Shown piece after piece: positions 15,393 to 24,979 of a stretch of 64,000 bases of DNA. The position numbers and the translations under genes are program-made. Numbering within the stretch: position 1 is the stretch's first letter; each line of letters starts with the position of its first letter. The stretch is from contig NZ_JACIFD010000001.1 of assembly GCF_014197205.1 (NCBI RefSeq), forward strand, positions 62,001-126,000. The letters run 5' to 3'. The notes under the pieces are model-generated. The model worked only from the letters and a program-made list of their open reading frames with translations, did no database searches and was not told the DNA's origin. The stretch comes from Canibacter oris. GTDB lineage: Bacteria > Actinomycetota > Actinomycetes > Actinomycetales > Microbacteriaceae.

Positions 15393-18095
15393 GTGTCTGA
15401 TAACAAACTCATGATTATTGACGGCCACTCACTGGCGTTCCGCGCATTCTACGGCACCCCTGTTGATCGTTTTATGACTGCTAACGGGCAGCACACCAAC
15501 GCAATTTACGGTTTCATCTCGATGCTGTTGCGGATGCTTGAGGATCACAAACCCTCCAGTTTGGCAATTACCTTTGACGTTTCTAGACACTCTTTCCGCA
15601 CTGAAGAATACCCGGAATACAAGGGTACCCGTGGTGCAACGCCACCAGAATTTAAAGGCCAGGTGCCGCTGCTGCAGGAAACGCTGCAGGCGATGGGCAT
15701 TACGGTGCTGCAAAAAGCTGGTTTTGAGGCTGATGATTTGATTGCAACGCTGACCTCGCGGGCGGTTGCGGCCGGCGATAAAGTACTGGTGGTTAGCGGG
15801 GACCGGGACACGATTCAGCTGGTCACAGATGATGTGACACTGCTGTATCCAGCGAGCCAGGGGGTGCGGGAGATGAAGGCGTATGATCCCGCGGCAGTTT
15901 ATGAAAAATACGGTGTTGCGCCGGAGCAGTACCGTATTATTGCGGCGCTGGTGGGTGAAACCAGCGACAACCTCCCGGGAATTCCGAAAGTTGGTCCGAA
16001 AACCGCGACTAAGTGGGTACAGCAGTACGGCACTTTTGCTGAAATTATGGCGCACCAGGACGACATTAAGGGTGTGGTTGGTCAGAACCTGCGAGACAAT
16101 GCGCACCTTGCTGAGCGCAATTATCGCCTCAATAAGCTGCTGCAGGATGTGGATATTGATGTGGATCTCGCCGCCCTGCGCCTGGCTCAGCCGAATATGG
16201 AGGAGATGCTCGCCGCGTTTGAGCGGCTTGAGTTTCGCACCCTGAAAGCGCGGGTTATTAAGTTCTTCGCGGCTGACCAGGGCGTTGCAGCGGGGGCGGG
16301 CAGCGAGGCAGGAGCGAGCAGCACCGCCGGGGCGGGAAATGCAGTCGCTGCGGCCGGCGGCGAGGCTGTTGTTGCAAACACTGTGACCGGAGTTTCACAG
16401 ATTGCAGCGGCCGCTGGGGGCACGGGTGAGATTCAGGCGCGGTATCTGCGCCCAACAGAGGTGATGCCGTGGGTTGAGAGTGTCGCTAATCCAGCGGTGG
16501 TGCTGGTGCAGCACCTGGATGATACCGCGGAGATCTTGGTTTATCTAGCCAGCGAATCCGAAACTGTCGCGTTTAGCTGGAAGTTAGGGTCGCAGGATTT
16601 TTTGAAGTTTAAAAATTGGCTTGCGAGCGCAAAGCCGAAACAGCTCTGGTCGCAGGCGGGTATGGTGCACGACGAGATTAAAATCGGCGGTGTCAGCGTT
16701 GATTTCAAACTGCTGGCGCAGCTAAAGCGCCCAGATCTTGATAACAGCACTTTCTTGAAGGCAATTGCAAACGTTACGGATATTAAACCTGCGCCGTTTG
16801 CGGGCGCGGAGCGAGCTAATGCGCTGCGCCTTGGTGCGCAGCAGGTGCTTGAGCAGCTGACCGATGCAGAACGGAAGCTGTACACAGAAACTGAGATGCC
16901 TTTGGCGCCAGTGTTGGCACAAATGCATCAGCGTGGAGTGGCGATTGACACCGCGGTGCTTGAGCAGCAGGCGGCGCAGCTGGGGGCGGAAATTGTGGTG
17001 CTTGAGCAGCGCGCAGCCGAGCTGATTGGGCGTGAAGTTTCGTTGACCTCTACGCAACAGCTGCAAACCGTGCTGTTTGAAGATTTACAGATGCCAAAAA
17101 CTCGCAAGATTAAAAGTGGGTATTCCACCGATGCGGCGGCAATTGAGGAACTGCAAATGCAGGCTCCGCACGAGTTCTTGGATGTGTTAGCGACGCACCG
17201 TGAGCAGAATAAACTGAAACAAATTATTCAAACACTGCTGGATGAAGTGCAGGAGGATGGGCGGATCCACACCCGCCTGCTGCAGCTTGGGGCGGTTACG
17301 GGACGTTTATCTTCCGATCGCCCGAACCTGCAGAACATTCCGATTCGTACGACTGCTGGGGCGGAGATTCGGCGTGCGTTTACGCACGGACCCGAGTACG
17401 AAGGGATTTTTACCGCGGACTATTCGCAGATTGAGATGCGGGTGATGGCGCACCTCAGCGGTGATGATGAACTGATTGAGGCGTTTAACGACGGTGAGGA
17501 TCTGCATCGCTCCGTCGGCGCGCGTGTGTTTGGGGTTGCTCCTGCTGAGGTCACCTCGGAGATGCGCAGCCGGGTGAAAGCGATGAGTTACGGTCTGGCT
17601 TATGGGCTGGGGGCTTTTGGCTTGGCAAAGCAGCTGGGGATCTCGCAAGCCGAAGCGAAGCAGCTGATGGGTGATTATTTTGTACGGTTTGGGGCGATTC
17701 GTGATTATCTGCGCGACGTTGTTGAAAATGCCCGGGAACTAGGATACACCGAGACCATGTTTGGGCGGCGGCGGCCGTTCCCAGGGTTGAAATCACCGAA
17801 CCGTATTCTGCAGAAAAATGCGGAGCGTGCCGCGCAAAACGCGCCTATTCAGGGAACTGCGGCTGATATTATCAAGCGTGCCATGGTTGCGATTGAGGCG
17901 CGGATGAAGAAAGAGAAGTTGCGCAGCCGAATGATTCTGCAGATTCATGACGAACTGATGTTTGAATGCGCTGCCGGGGAGCGGATGGCCCTGGAATTGT
18001 TAGTGCGTGAGGAAATGGCGAACGCTGCGCAGCTGCGTGTGCCGCTTGAAGTATCAGTGGGATTCGGAGCAAACTGGCAGGAAGCCGGGCACTGA
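15393..18095 (+). CDS. polA: DNA polymerase I PolA
   Basis: A 900-residue repair and Okazaki-fragment polymerase. An N-terminal 5' nuclease (about 1-290; IIDGHSLAFRAFY, FEADDLIATL, VSGDRDTIQLV, SDNLPGIPKVGPKTA) is followed by an Ala/Gly-rich linker (about 295-345). A degenerate 3'-5' exonuclease region lacks the usual DxE start motif, so proofreading is unlikely. The polymerase domain has TGRLSSDRPNLQNIP, DYSQIEMRVMAHLSGD (motif A), RSRVKAMSYGLAYG (motif B) and QIHDELMFE (motif C). The GTG start lacks a ribosome site. Confidence 0.97.
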   Translation: MSDNKLMIIDGHSLAFRAFYGTPVDRFMTANGQHTNAIYGFISMLLRMLEDHKPSSLAITFDVSRHSFRTEEYPEYKGTRGATPPEFKGQVPLLQETLQAMGITVLQKAGFEADDLIATLTSRAVAAGDKVLVVSGDRDTIQLVTDDVTLLYPASQGVREMKAYDPAAVYEKYGVAPEQYRIIAALVGETSDNLPGIPKVGPKTATKWVQQYGTFAEIMAHQDDIKGVVGQNLRDNAHLAERNYRLNKLLQDVDIDVDLAALRLAQPNMEEMLAAFERLEFRTLKARVIKFFAADQGVAAGAGSEAGASSTAGAGNAVAAAGGEAVVANTVTGVSQIAAAAGGTGEIQARYLRPTEVMPWVESVANPAVVLVQHLDDTAEILVYLASESETVAFSWKLGSQDFLKFKNWLASAKPKQLWSQAGMVHDEIKIGGVSVDFKLLAQLKRPDLDNSTFLKAIANVTDIKPAPFAGAERANALRLGAQQVLEQLTDAERKLYTETEMPLAPVLAQMHQRGVAIDTAVLEQQAAQLGAEIVVLEQRAAELIGREVSLTSTQQLQTVLFEDLQMPKTRKIKSGYSTDAAAIEELQMQAPHEFLDVLATHREQNKLKQIIQTLLDEVQEDGRIHTRLLQLGAVTGRLSSDRPNLQNIPIRTTAGAEIRRAFTHGPEYEGIFTADYSQIEMRVMAHLSGDDELIEAFNDGEDLHRSVGARVFGVAPAEVTSEMRSRVKAMSYGLAYGLGAFGLAKQLGISQAEAKQLMGDYFVRFGAIRDYLRDVVENARELGYTETMFGRRRPFPGLKSPNRILQKNAERAAQNAPIQGTAADIIKRAMVAIEARMKKEKLRSRMILQIHDELMFECAAGERMALELLVREEMANAAQLRVPLEVSVGFGANWQEAGH

Positions 18096-18139
18096 CGGCG
18101 CGGTAGTATTGCGGCTCTTAGGGAAAACAGCTACACTTT

Positions 18140-18195
18140 AATAGTCACTATTCTGTGATGAACTATGTCCATTTTGGCTAGAAGATTTTCTAGCC
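18140..18195 (+). promoter_or_regulatory. rpsA leader: 13-bp palindrome and hairpin
   Basis: AATAGT-C-ACTATT (18140-18152) is a perfect palindrome. GGCTAGAA (18176-18183) and TTCTAGCC (18188-18195) form an 8-bp hairpin with loop GATT, 31 bp before the rpsA ATG. The hairpin could take part in S1 autoregulation, as known in other phyla by different structures; that role is inference. Confidence 0.45.
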
Positions 18196-18226
18196 CCGAT
18201 TTAAATCCATTCTGGAGACCACTTAC

Positions 18227-19675
18227 ATGACAAGCAAAGCGACCAAGGCAACCCAGGTAGCCGTAGACGACATCGGCTCAAAAGAAGACTTCCTTGCCGC
18301 GGTCGAAAAGACCCTGAAGTTCTTCAATGACGGTGACATGATTGAGGGCACCGTAGTGAAGATTGACCACGACGAGGTTCTGCTCGACGTTGGTTACAAA
18401 ACCGAGGGTGTTATTCCCTCACGCGAGCTTTCAATCAAGCACGATGTAAATCCGGGCGAGGTTGTTGAAGTTGGCGATACTGTTGAAGCTCTCGTGCTGC
18501 AGAAAGAAGACAAAGAGGGTCGCCTGATTCTGTCTAAGAAGCGCGCACAGTACGAGCGTGCCTGGGGCGATGTTGAGACTGTTAAAGAGAACGACGGCAT
18601 CGTTACCGGTACTGTTATTGAGGTCGTAAAGGGCGGCCTGATTGTTGACATCGGACTGCGCGGCTTCCTCCCAGCGTCGCTTATCGAGCTGCGCCGCGTG
18701 CGCGATCTGACACCTTACCTGGGGCAGGAAATCGAGGCAAAGATTCTTGAACTTGACAAGAACCGCAACAACGTAGTTCTGTCACGCCGCGCAATGCTGG
18801 AGGAAACCCAGTCTGCAAGCCGTTCTTCATTCCTGCAGGAGTTGAAGCCAGGCCAGGTACGCAAGGGTGTAATCTCATCTATCGTAAACTTCGGTGCCTT
18901 TGTTGATCTCGGCGGCGTTGACGGTCTCGTGCACGTTTCAGAACTCAGCTGGAAGCACATCGAACACGCTTCAGAGGTTGTTGAGGTTGGCCAGGAAGTA
19001 ACCGTTGAGGTGCTTTCTGTAGAGATGGATCGTGAGCGCGTTTCACTGTCTCTCAAGGCAACCCAGGAAGACCCATGGCAGGTATTTGCTCGTACTCACG
19101 CCATCAACCAGATTACCCCTGGTAAAGTTACCAAGCTCGTACCTTTCGGTGCTTTCGTGCGCGTTGCAGACGGCATCGAGGGTCTGGTACACATCTCTGA
19201 GCTGTCAGCTGCGCACGTAGATTTGGCAGAGCAGGTTGTGTCTGTAAATCAGGAAGTATTCGTTAAGATCATTGACATCGACCTTGAGCGTCGTCGCATC
19301 TCACTCAGCCTGAAGCAGGCAAACGAGGGTGTAGATCCGGAAGGCACCGAGTTTGATCCAGCTGCTTACGGGATGATCACCGAGTACGACGAGAACGGCG
19401 AGTACAAGTACCCAGAAGGCTTCGACCCGGAAACCCAGGAATGGAAAGAGGGCTTCGAGGCACAGCGTGAGGCTTGGGAACAGGAATACGCTGCTGCGCA
19501 GGCACGCTGGGAAGCTCACAAAGCACAGGTTGCTGCTGCACAGGCGCTAGAAGCTGCTGCACCAGCTCCAGCTGAAGAGACCCCTGCAAACTTCTCAAGC
19601 GAGGCTACCTCAGCAGGTACCCTGGCTGACGACGAAGCGCTGGCTGCTCTGAAGGAGCACCTGGAGGGCAACTAA
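18227..19675 (+). CDS. rpsA: Small ribosomal subunit protein S1 RpsA
   Basis: 482 residues with four S1 RNA-binding repeats, starting near GDMIEGTVVKIDHDEVLLDVGYK (about 43), NDGIVTGTVIEVVKGGLIVDIG, GQVRKGVISSIVNFGAFVDLG and ITPGKVTKLVPFGAFVRVADG. E. coli S1 has six repeats; four is normal in actinobacteria. The C-terminal 110 residues are acidic and Ala-rich with no S1 fold. Codons such as CCA (Pro), GTA and TCA are favoured, as expected for strong expression. GGAG lies 9 bases before the ATG. The gene follows polA and precedes coaE, as in M. tuberculosis. Confidence 0.97.
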   Translation: MTSKATKATQVAVDDIGSKEDFLAAVEKTLKFFNDGDMIEGTVVKIDHDEVLLDVGYKTEGVIPSRELSIKHDVNPGEVVEVGDTVEALVLQKEDKEGRLILSKKRAQYERAWGDVETVKENDGIVTGTVIEVVKGGLIVDIGLRGFLPASLIELRRVRDLTPYLGQEIEAKILELDKNRNNVVLSRRAMLEETQSASRSSFLQELKPGQVRKGVISSIVNFGAFVDLGGVDGLVHVSELSWKHIEHASEVVEVGQEVTVEVLSVEMDRERVSLSLKATQEDPWQVFARTHAINQITPGKVTKLVPFGAFVRVADGIEGLVHISELSAAHVDLAEQVVSVNQEVFVKIIDIDLERRRISLSLKQANEGVDPEGTEFDPAAYGMITEYDENGEYKYPEGFDPETQEWKEGFEAQREAWEQEYAAAQARWEAHKAQVAAAQALEAAAPAPAEETPANFSSEATSAGTLADDEALAALKEHLEGN

Positions 19676-19696
19676 CAGTCCTAGCTAACACAGCTT

Positions 19697-19736
19697 AAAT
19701 TTGGTGCGGTTCTGCGATAGGGCCGCACCAAATTTT
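19697..19736 (+). terminator. Terminator after rpsA
   Basis: A 13-bp stem (19697-19709 with 19723-19735) has an AAATTT base, so its 3' arm ends in T's. It lies 21 bp after the rpsA stop and just upstream of coaE. Confidence 0.8.
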
Positions 19737-19779
19737 GTGTTGGCGCAAAACAGTGCGTAAATTCCTGCAAAATATAGAT

Positions 19780-20385
19780 ATGAAGGTAATTGCATTAACC
19801 GGCGGAATCGGCGCAGGTAAATCTACAGTCGCGAAAATGTTTGCGGAGCTTGGAGCCGCGACAATAGACGCGGATCAGCTCGCGAAAACCGCCGTCACCG
19901 CGGGTAGTCCAGCACTGCAACAAATAGCGGCGAGTTTTGGGTCGGAGGTGCTAACCCCGGATGGGGAGCTAAACCGCAGCCGGCTCGGAGAAATCGTGTT
20001 TGCTGATCCACAATCCCGCAAAAAACTAGAGGCAATAGTGCACCCTGAAGTGCAGCGGCTGTTTCAAAAACAGCGTAAAGAGCTGCTCGCGCAACCAGAT
20101 GCGACGCGCCCGGCCGTGTTAATCTACGAAATTCCGTTGCTGGTGGAGAGCGCCGCCGCGGCACAGTATGACGGAGTTGTGGTGGTCACAGCAGCGCTAG
20201 AAACCCGGCTGCAACGCCTCACCGAGCAGCGCGGGATGACGCACCAAGCAGCGCAGCAGCGTATTACCGCGCAGGTCAGTGATACTGCGCGAATCGCGGT
20301 TGCAGACTGGGTTATCACCACCGACGAGTCACTTGCAGACACGCTGCGGCAGGTTACCTCCGTGTGGCAAGAGCTGCTTGCGTAG
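19780..20385 (+). CDS. coaE: Dephospho-CoA kinase CoaE
   Basis: 201 residues; the last step of CoA synthesis, phosphorylating the 3'-OH of dephospho-CoA. The Walker A is LTGGIGAGKSTVAKMF, followed by GAATIDADQLAK, HPEVQRLF, VLIYEIPLLVES and a lid region EQRGMTHQAAQQRI. I use the ATG at 19780; the frame extends 15 codons upstream but that part overlaps the rpsA terminator and is not conserved. No fused UPF0157 domain is present, unlike mycobacterial CoaE. No clear ribosome site is visible. It converges with the VKOR-like gene. Confidence 0.95.
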   Translation: MKVIALTGGIGAGKSTVAKMFAELGAATIDADQLAKTAVTAGSPALQQIAASFGSEVLTPDGELNRSRLGEIVFADPQSRKKLEAIVHPEVQRLFQKQRKELLAQPDATRPAVLIYEIPLLVESAAAAQYDGVVVVTAALETRLQRLTEQRGMTHQAAQQRITAQVSDTARIAVADWVITTDESLADTLRQVTSVWQELLA

Positions 20386-20458
20386 CTGCCAGCAGAGCCG
20401 CGGCAGACAGAAGCTGCTCACTGCTCTAACTGTTGCCTTAGGGTGGCTGTAACGCAGG

Positions 20459-21058
20459 CTACAGCAGGTGAGAGATCCAATCCAAAGCGATCTGCGCGTA
20501 GCAGGCGATAATCGCGTAGCTAATCAGGGTCAGTGGCAGCGCCCATGCCCCGAAGAAAATAGCGGCTTTAGAATTTTTGTCATTACCAAGATATCCGTGC
20601 CGCAAAGCATAGCCCAGAGTGAACCAGAACAACGGGATAGTAACGAGCCATACCACCATGCACCACGGGCACAGAGTTCCAATGTAGAAAACTGATTGAA
20701 TACTGAGCCAGAAAACAAAAGCGATGCCGAAGGTGAGTCCGGCTAAATAAAGCGCCCAAAACACGCGATTAAATTTTGCTCCGGAGAGAATCGCCGCTCC
20801 CACAACCAGCGGCGCAACAAAAGCACCGAGGCCTAAGAATGTGTTAGAGAACCCGAAAACTGAACCCTGCCAGCTCTCCATGTTCGGGCCGCAAGTGACC
20901 AGCAGGCTGAAGTCACAGTTCGGCACATATTCAGGGTTTTTGAGCTTTTTGACGTATTCTGTTGCGAGCTCCCAAGAGCCTATCCACCCCACAATTGCGA
21001 AAATTATCGTGGAAATAGCGAAAAGGCGATGCCGATTTTGTGAGGTGCTGGCTGTCAT
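20459..21058 (-). CDS. Vitamin K epoxide reductase (VKOR) family protein
   Basis: A 199-residue integral membrane protein with about five hydrophobic segments. It has the VKOR cysteines: the loop pair C48 and C56 (PNCDFSLLVTCGPN) and the CxxC C130-C133 (GTLCPWCMVVW), plus the preceding GSVFGFSNTFLG segment. Bacterial homologues reoxidise DsbA-like thioredoxins using quinone, replacing DsbB. A DsbA-like protein is encoded at 60865. I choose the ATG at 21058 because TATGAT ends exactly 6 bases upstream (leaderless geometry); in-frame ATGs at 21124 and 21154 have no ribosome sites. Confidence 0.9.
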   Translation of the reverse strand: MTASTSQNRHRLFAISTIIFAIVGWIGSWELATEYVKKLKNPEYVPNCDFSLLVTCGPNMESWQGSVFGFSNTFLGLGAFVAPLVVGAAILSGAKFNRVFWALYLAGLTFGIAFVFWLSIQSVFYIGTLCPWCMVVWLVTIPLFWFTLGYALRHGYLGNDKNSKAAIFFGAWALPLTLISYAIIACYAQIALDWISHLL

Positions 21059-21064
21059 GTTTTT

Positions 21065-21070
21065 ATCATA
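21065..21070 (-). promoter_or_regulatory. -10 box of the VKOR gene, leaderless geometry
   Basis: On the minus strand TATGAT (21070-21065) is followed by six bases (AAAAAC) and then the ATG at 21058. No Shine-Dalgarno is present. The -35 region (TTCGGG at 17 bp) is poor. Confidence 0.55.
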
Positions 21071-21303
21071 GTCGCTTTGGCTGAACGCCCGAATTAAATT
21101 TTGCGGAGCAGGTGATGTCTGCATAAGCAATAAAAAACAGATTTCTTGTGTCATAATTATTTACAGGTTTGTGTTACAAACTGCAAGATTTTGACTGCGG
21201 GAGCAGCAGTCGGCTCGGCGAGTTAGTTTCAAAAGGGCAAAGCTCAGGAAACAGCGCCGAGAACGGAAAATCCCTGTGGTGACAGGCGAAGGAGTGCACC
21301 CAA

Positions 21304-24174
21304 GTGGTGAAGAAAAATAAACAAGAAATTGAGCAGACAACGGCGCTTGCGGCGGATGTAGCAGCAGTGCCAGAAGAAACTGTAGCTGGCGTTGCAGCCG
21401 AAAGTTCTGCTGCGGTTAAGCCGGTGACCGACAGTTTTGGGCAGCCCCTGGTGCTGCCGCTGGAGGAAATGGATTCAGCAGCGCGTTTTGCCGCAACTAA
21501 GCGGCTGCTTTTCGTGGCACCAGATGTGCCGCCGGTGCCCCCGCGCCCGCGCCGCAACAACGATTTACGGCGCTTTGACGAGCTTTTTGAGCGCTCTTTG
21601 AAGCAGGAGCGAGATGCGGAGCGACGCAGCAGCCGTGACAGTAAAGAATACGACAACATTGCGGAACGTGACGAGCGTGCCGCAGAGCAGCCGCGCGCCG
21701 CGCGCGGTAAAACGCAAGACAAAAACAACGCTGCTGCAGAGCCCCAAAAAGTCAAGGGCTCTACGCGGCTAGAGGCTAAAAAGCAGCGCCGCCGCGACAG
21801 TCGGGAAACTACTCGACGCCGCTCAGTGGTGACTGAGTCTGAGTTCCTGGCACGTCGGGAGGCTGTGGATCGCGTAATGGTGGTCAGCACCAAGAGTGAC
21901 CGCGTGCAAATCGGTGTGCTCGAAGACAAAGTGCTGGTGGAGCACTATGTGGCGCGATCTACTGAAGCGTCTCTGATTGGGAATGTGTATCTCGGCAAAG
22001 TGCAGAATGTGCTGCCTAGTATGGAGGCAGCGTTCGTGGATATCGGACACGGCCGCAACGCGGTGCTGTACTCCGGTGAAGTTGATTGGTCAGACTACAC
22101 TGGCAGCAATAGCTCTCGCAAAATCGAGAAGGTGCTGAGCCCTGGGGACACGGTTTTGGTGCAGGTTACCAAAGATCCGGTGGGGCAGAAGGGGGCCCGG
22201 CTGACCAGCCAGATTTCACTGCCGGGTCGCTTCCTGGTGTATGTGCCTGGAGGCGCCATGAACGGCATCAGTCGAAAATTGCCTGACACTGAGCGGGCAC
22301 GGTTGAAGAAGATTTTGAAGCAGAACGTGCCGGACGGCGCGGGTGTGATTGTGCGCACTGCAGCTGAGGGCGCTTCTGAGCAGCAACTGGCCTGGGACGT
22401 TGAACACCTCACGAAACTGTGGGAGAGCATTTCTGCGCGAGCTAATAAAGGCAACGGGCCAGCGTTGCTGCATGCAGAACCTGACATGCTGATTAAAATT
22501 GTGCGCGACGTCTTTAACGAAGATTTCCAGGAGATGATTGTTGAGGGTGAGGAAACCTACCAAACAATCGTCAACTACCTGCAGCAAGTGGCTCCGGATC
22601 TGCTAGAGCGGATCAAGCCGTACGAGGGCGAACGCGAAGTGTTTGATAAGTATCGCGTCACCGAGCAGATTCAGAAGGCTTTGGAGCGCAAAGTATGGCT
22701 GCCTTCCGGTGGCTCGCTGGTGATTGACCGCACCGAGGCGATGACGGTTATCGATGTTAACACCGGTAAATTTGTTGGATCTGGCGGCAACCTCGAAGAA
22801 ACCGTGACCAAAAACAACCTTGAAGCCGCGGAAGAAATTGTGCGTCAGCTGCGGCTGCGTGACTCCGGCGGTATCATCGTAATCGACTTTATCGATATGG
22901 TCTTGGAGTCAAACCGTGATCTGGTGCTGCGGCGCCTGATTGAGTGCCTGGGGCGTGACCGCACCAAGCATCAAGTTGCCGAGGTTACCTCGCTTGGCTT
23001 GGTGCAGATGACCCGGAAGAAGCTCGGGCTGGGGCTGCTGGAATCATTTAGTGAAAACTGTGACACCTGTGATGGTCGTGGCGTGGTGGTGCAGCAAGAG
23101 CCTGTCACCAACCGGAAACCGGAGCCGCAGCAGAAGCGTCGCCGCAAGCAGCAGCAGGAAAAACAGCAGCAGCGGCCGCTCGCGATTACCGACGACGCCA
23201 AAAACATGATTGCGCAAGTTGCTGCCTCCACTGTGAGTACCGCTGATAGCAGCGGTGACAACGCAGCAGCGAGTGGCGCAGTGACCGGCGGCGCAGACAG
23301 CAGCGGTGACTCTGGTGCTGGCACAGCGGAATTGCGCAGCTCTGGCGCGGCATCACAAGAAGTTGCCACAGTAGCAGTTGCGGAGCAAAAAACTAGCGCT
23401 AAAACCCGGAAAACAGTGGGGCGGAAAACCGCATCCAGCACAGTCGCCACAGACACTGCAGCTGATTTCACTGCGGATGCTGTTGGCGCTGCCGTAGAGC
23501 AGGCCGGAGTTGGTGAGGTGGCGGCCCCCTCCGCTGTAGACCCAGGAACTGTGGAATCGAGTAGCGTAACTAACGTCGCCGCGGTAGCCGGCGCACCTAC
23601 CACGGAGACAGTCAGTACTAGTACTGCGGGCGGGTCGCGTCGTGTCAGCACTAAGATGGAAAATTCCGCTGCGCGGCAGGCTGATGACGCTGTTGCGGCG
23701 GTGAAGGCAGCGCAGCAGAAGCAGGCTGCTGGCGGAGCTCAGGCGGTTGAGAGCGCTGGTGTAGGCGCGGTAACGCCTGCGGGCCGAGAGGTAAGTGGCG
23801 GTGGTGATGATCCACAGCAGGAATTAGCGGCAGCAGTACGTAGTGCTGCAAAAACTCGCCGGCGGATTGTTGCACCGCAGCAGGGGGATGGCGCCGTGCA
23901 GCCGCAGGAGGCGCTGGATTTGCTCACGGCGGCGTTAGATTCTAAGGCAGCGCAGGTGCATCCGTCGGAGCCGAAACGGTCTCGTGACGGTGGCGCCGAA
24001 GAGCTGATGAAGAAGCACGGTGACCAGGCCGATAAACTAGCTGGGCTGTTTGACGTGCTGGGAGCGCTCCCGGAGCCACCCGCACCGGGGAAGGGGCGCG
24101 GGCGTGCTGAGAAGGAGGAGCGGTTAAAACAGCGTACTACCGGATCGCGTCGGGTGCGTCGTGAGCAGCAGTAG
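21304..24174 (+). CDS. rne: Ribonuclease E/G family protein
   Basis: 956 residues. A charged N-terminal extension (about 1-195, rich in Arg/Lys/Glu) precedes the catalytic core: an S1 insert (IGNVYLGKVQNVLPSMEAAFVDIG), GARLTSQISLPGRFLVY, the DNase I-like active site TVIDVNTGKFVG and GGIIVIDFIDM (acidic metal ligands), and the zinc-link CDTCDGRG. The C-terminal 350 residues are Ala/Ser/Thr-rich low complexity. Such flanking disordered arms around a central core are typical of actinobacterial RNase E. AAGGAG lies 9 bases before the GTG start. It precedes rplU-rpmA-obgE, a conserved order. Confidence 0.94.
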   Translation: MVKKNKQEIEQTTALAADVAAVPEETVAGVAAESSAAVKPVTDSFGQPLVLPLEEMDSAARFAATKRLLFVAPDVPPVPPRPRRNNDLRRFDELFERSLKQERDAERRSSRDSKEYDNIAERDERAAEQPRAARGKTQDKNNAAAEPQKVKGSTRLEAKKQRRRDSRETTRRRSVVTESEFLARREAVDRVMVVSTKSDRVQIGVLEDKVLVEHYVARSTEASLIGNVYLGKVQNVLPSMEAAFVDIGHGRNAVLYSGEVDWSDYTGSNSSRKIEKVLSPGDTVLVQVTKDPVGQKGARLTSQISLPGRFLVYVPGGAMNGISRKLPDTERARLKKILKQNVPDGAGVIVRTAAEGASEQQLAWDVEHLTKLWESISARANKGNGPALLHAEPDMLIKIVRDVFNEDFQEMIVEGEETYQTIVNYLQQVAPDLLERIKPYEGEREVFDKYRVTEQIQKALERKVWLPSGGSLVIDRTEAMTVIDVNTGKFVGSGGNLEETVTKNNLEAAEEIVRQLRLRDSGGIIVIDFIDMVLESNRDLVLRRLIECLGRDRTKHQVAEVTSLGLVQMTRKKLGLGLLESFSENCDTCDGRGVVVQQEPVTNRKPEPQQKRRRKQQQEKQQQRPLAITDDAKNMIAQVAASTVSTADSSGDNAAASGAVTGGADSSGDSGAGTAELRSSGAASQEVATVAVAEQKTSAKTRKTVGRKTASSTVATDTAADFTADAVGAAVEQAGVGEVAAPSAVDPGTVESSSVTNVAAVAGAPTTETVSTSTAGGSRRVSTKMENSAARQADDAVAAVKAAQQKQAAGGAQAVESAGVGAVTPAGREVSGGGDDPQQELAAAVRSAAKTRRRIVAPQQGDGAVQPQEALDLLTAALDSKAAQVHPSEPKRSRDGGAEELMKKHGDQADKLAGLFDVLGALPEPPAPGKGRGRAEKEERLKQRTTGSRRVRREQQ

Positions 24175-24228
24175 CTGTAACGCGCGGGTTATGGCCGGTA
24201 AAAGAATAAGACACACGCAGCTAAGCAT

Positions 24229-24258
24229 TTGACCCCGGCCCTATAAATCCAGTAAACT
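24229..24258 (+). promoter_or_regulatory. Promoter of rplU-rpmA
   Basis: TTGACC (24229-24234) and TAAACT (24253-24258) are 18 bp apart. This leaves a leader of roughly 110 bases before the rplU start. I recognise no ribosomal-protein leader fold in it. Confidence 0.65.
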
Positions 24259-24373
24259 CATCTATTGGTTCTGTCTTTTGGCGGATTAGAAAGTTTGAGT
24301 AGGTGCGCAGCGCCGCTCTAAGAGGGATTTGTTTACGGTTTCCGTAAACTTCAGAGTAAGAAAAGAGAGTCAA

Positions 24374-24682
24374 TTGGTTTACGCAGTTGTGCGCGCCGGT
24401 GGCCGTCAGGAAAAGGTTGAGGTTGGCTCAACCATCATCGTTAACCGTGTAGCAGGCGACGAAAACGGCAAAGTTGAGCTGCCAGCAGTGCTTCTGGTTG
24501 ATGGTGACAACGTAACCACCGATGCTGCGAAGCTCGCTAAGGTTAAGGTTACCGCTGAGGTGCTGGAAGATCTGCGCGGCCCTAAAATTGTAATCCAGCG
24601 TTACAAGAACAAGACCGGTTACAAGGCTCGTCAGGGTCACCGTCAGGATCTCACCCGGCTGAAGATCACTGGCATTAAATAA
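24374..24682 (+). CDS. rplU: Large ribosomal subunit protein L21 RplU
   Basis: 102 residues, the usual L21 length. The start is TTG at 24374, giving [18 protein letters not shown], the conserved L21 N-terminus; the open frame upstream is not L21-like. The C-terminal [24 protein letters not shown] matches the rRNA-binding signature (YKRRKGHRQ..T.v.I). GAGAG precedes the TTG. It is followed by rpmA after 29 bp. Confidence 0.98.
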   Translation: MVYAVVRAGGRQEKVEVGSTIIVNRVAGDENGKVELPAVLLVDGDNVTTDAAKLAKVKVTAEVLEDLRGPKIVIQRYKNKTGYKARQGHRQDLTRLKITGIK

Positions 24683-24711
24683 GACTTTTCAGGGTTTAAG
24701 GAGAGTATAAA

Positions 24712-24963
24712 ATGGCATCCAAGAAGGGCGTAGGCTCCAGCAAGAACGGTCGCGATTCAAACCCACAGTACCTGGGTGTGAAGCGTTTCGGCGGCCAGCA
24801 GGTTAACGCAGGTGAAATTCTGGTTCGTCAGCACGGCACCAAGTTCCACCCAGGCGCTAACGTAGGTCGCGGCGGCGACGATACCCTGTTCGCACTCGCA
24901 GCTGGTGCTGTGGAGTTCGGCACTCGTCGTGGCCGGAAGATTGTTAACGTAGTTCCTGCGTAA
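24712..24963 (+). CDS. rpmA: Large ribosomal subunit protein L27 RpmA
   Basis: 83 residues, beginning [29 protein letters not shown]. The N-terminal tail reaches the peptidyl-transferase centre in the family. [27 protein letters not shown] is the L27 signature. The start MASKKG shows no cleavable N-extension of the Firmicutes type. AAGGAG is 8 bases before the ATG. A strong hairpin follows the gene. Confidence 0.98.
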   Translation: MASKKGVGSSKNGRDSNPQYLGVKRFGGQQVNAGEILVRQHGTKFHPGANVGRGGDDTLFALAAGAVEFGTRRGRKIVNVVPA

Positions 24964-24979
24964 CAAACACAAATTTTTT

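Noticed and set aside
21174-21929. A 251-codon minus-strand frame near the rne start
   Set aside because: Complement of the Arg/Glu-rich rne N-terminus, composition Arg/Ser only; no conserved motif.
22971-23651. A 226-codon minus-strand frame inside rne
   Set aside because: Antisense of the low-complexity C-terminal arm, Ser/Thr/Ala-rich with no start signal.
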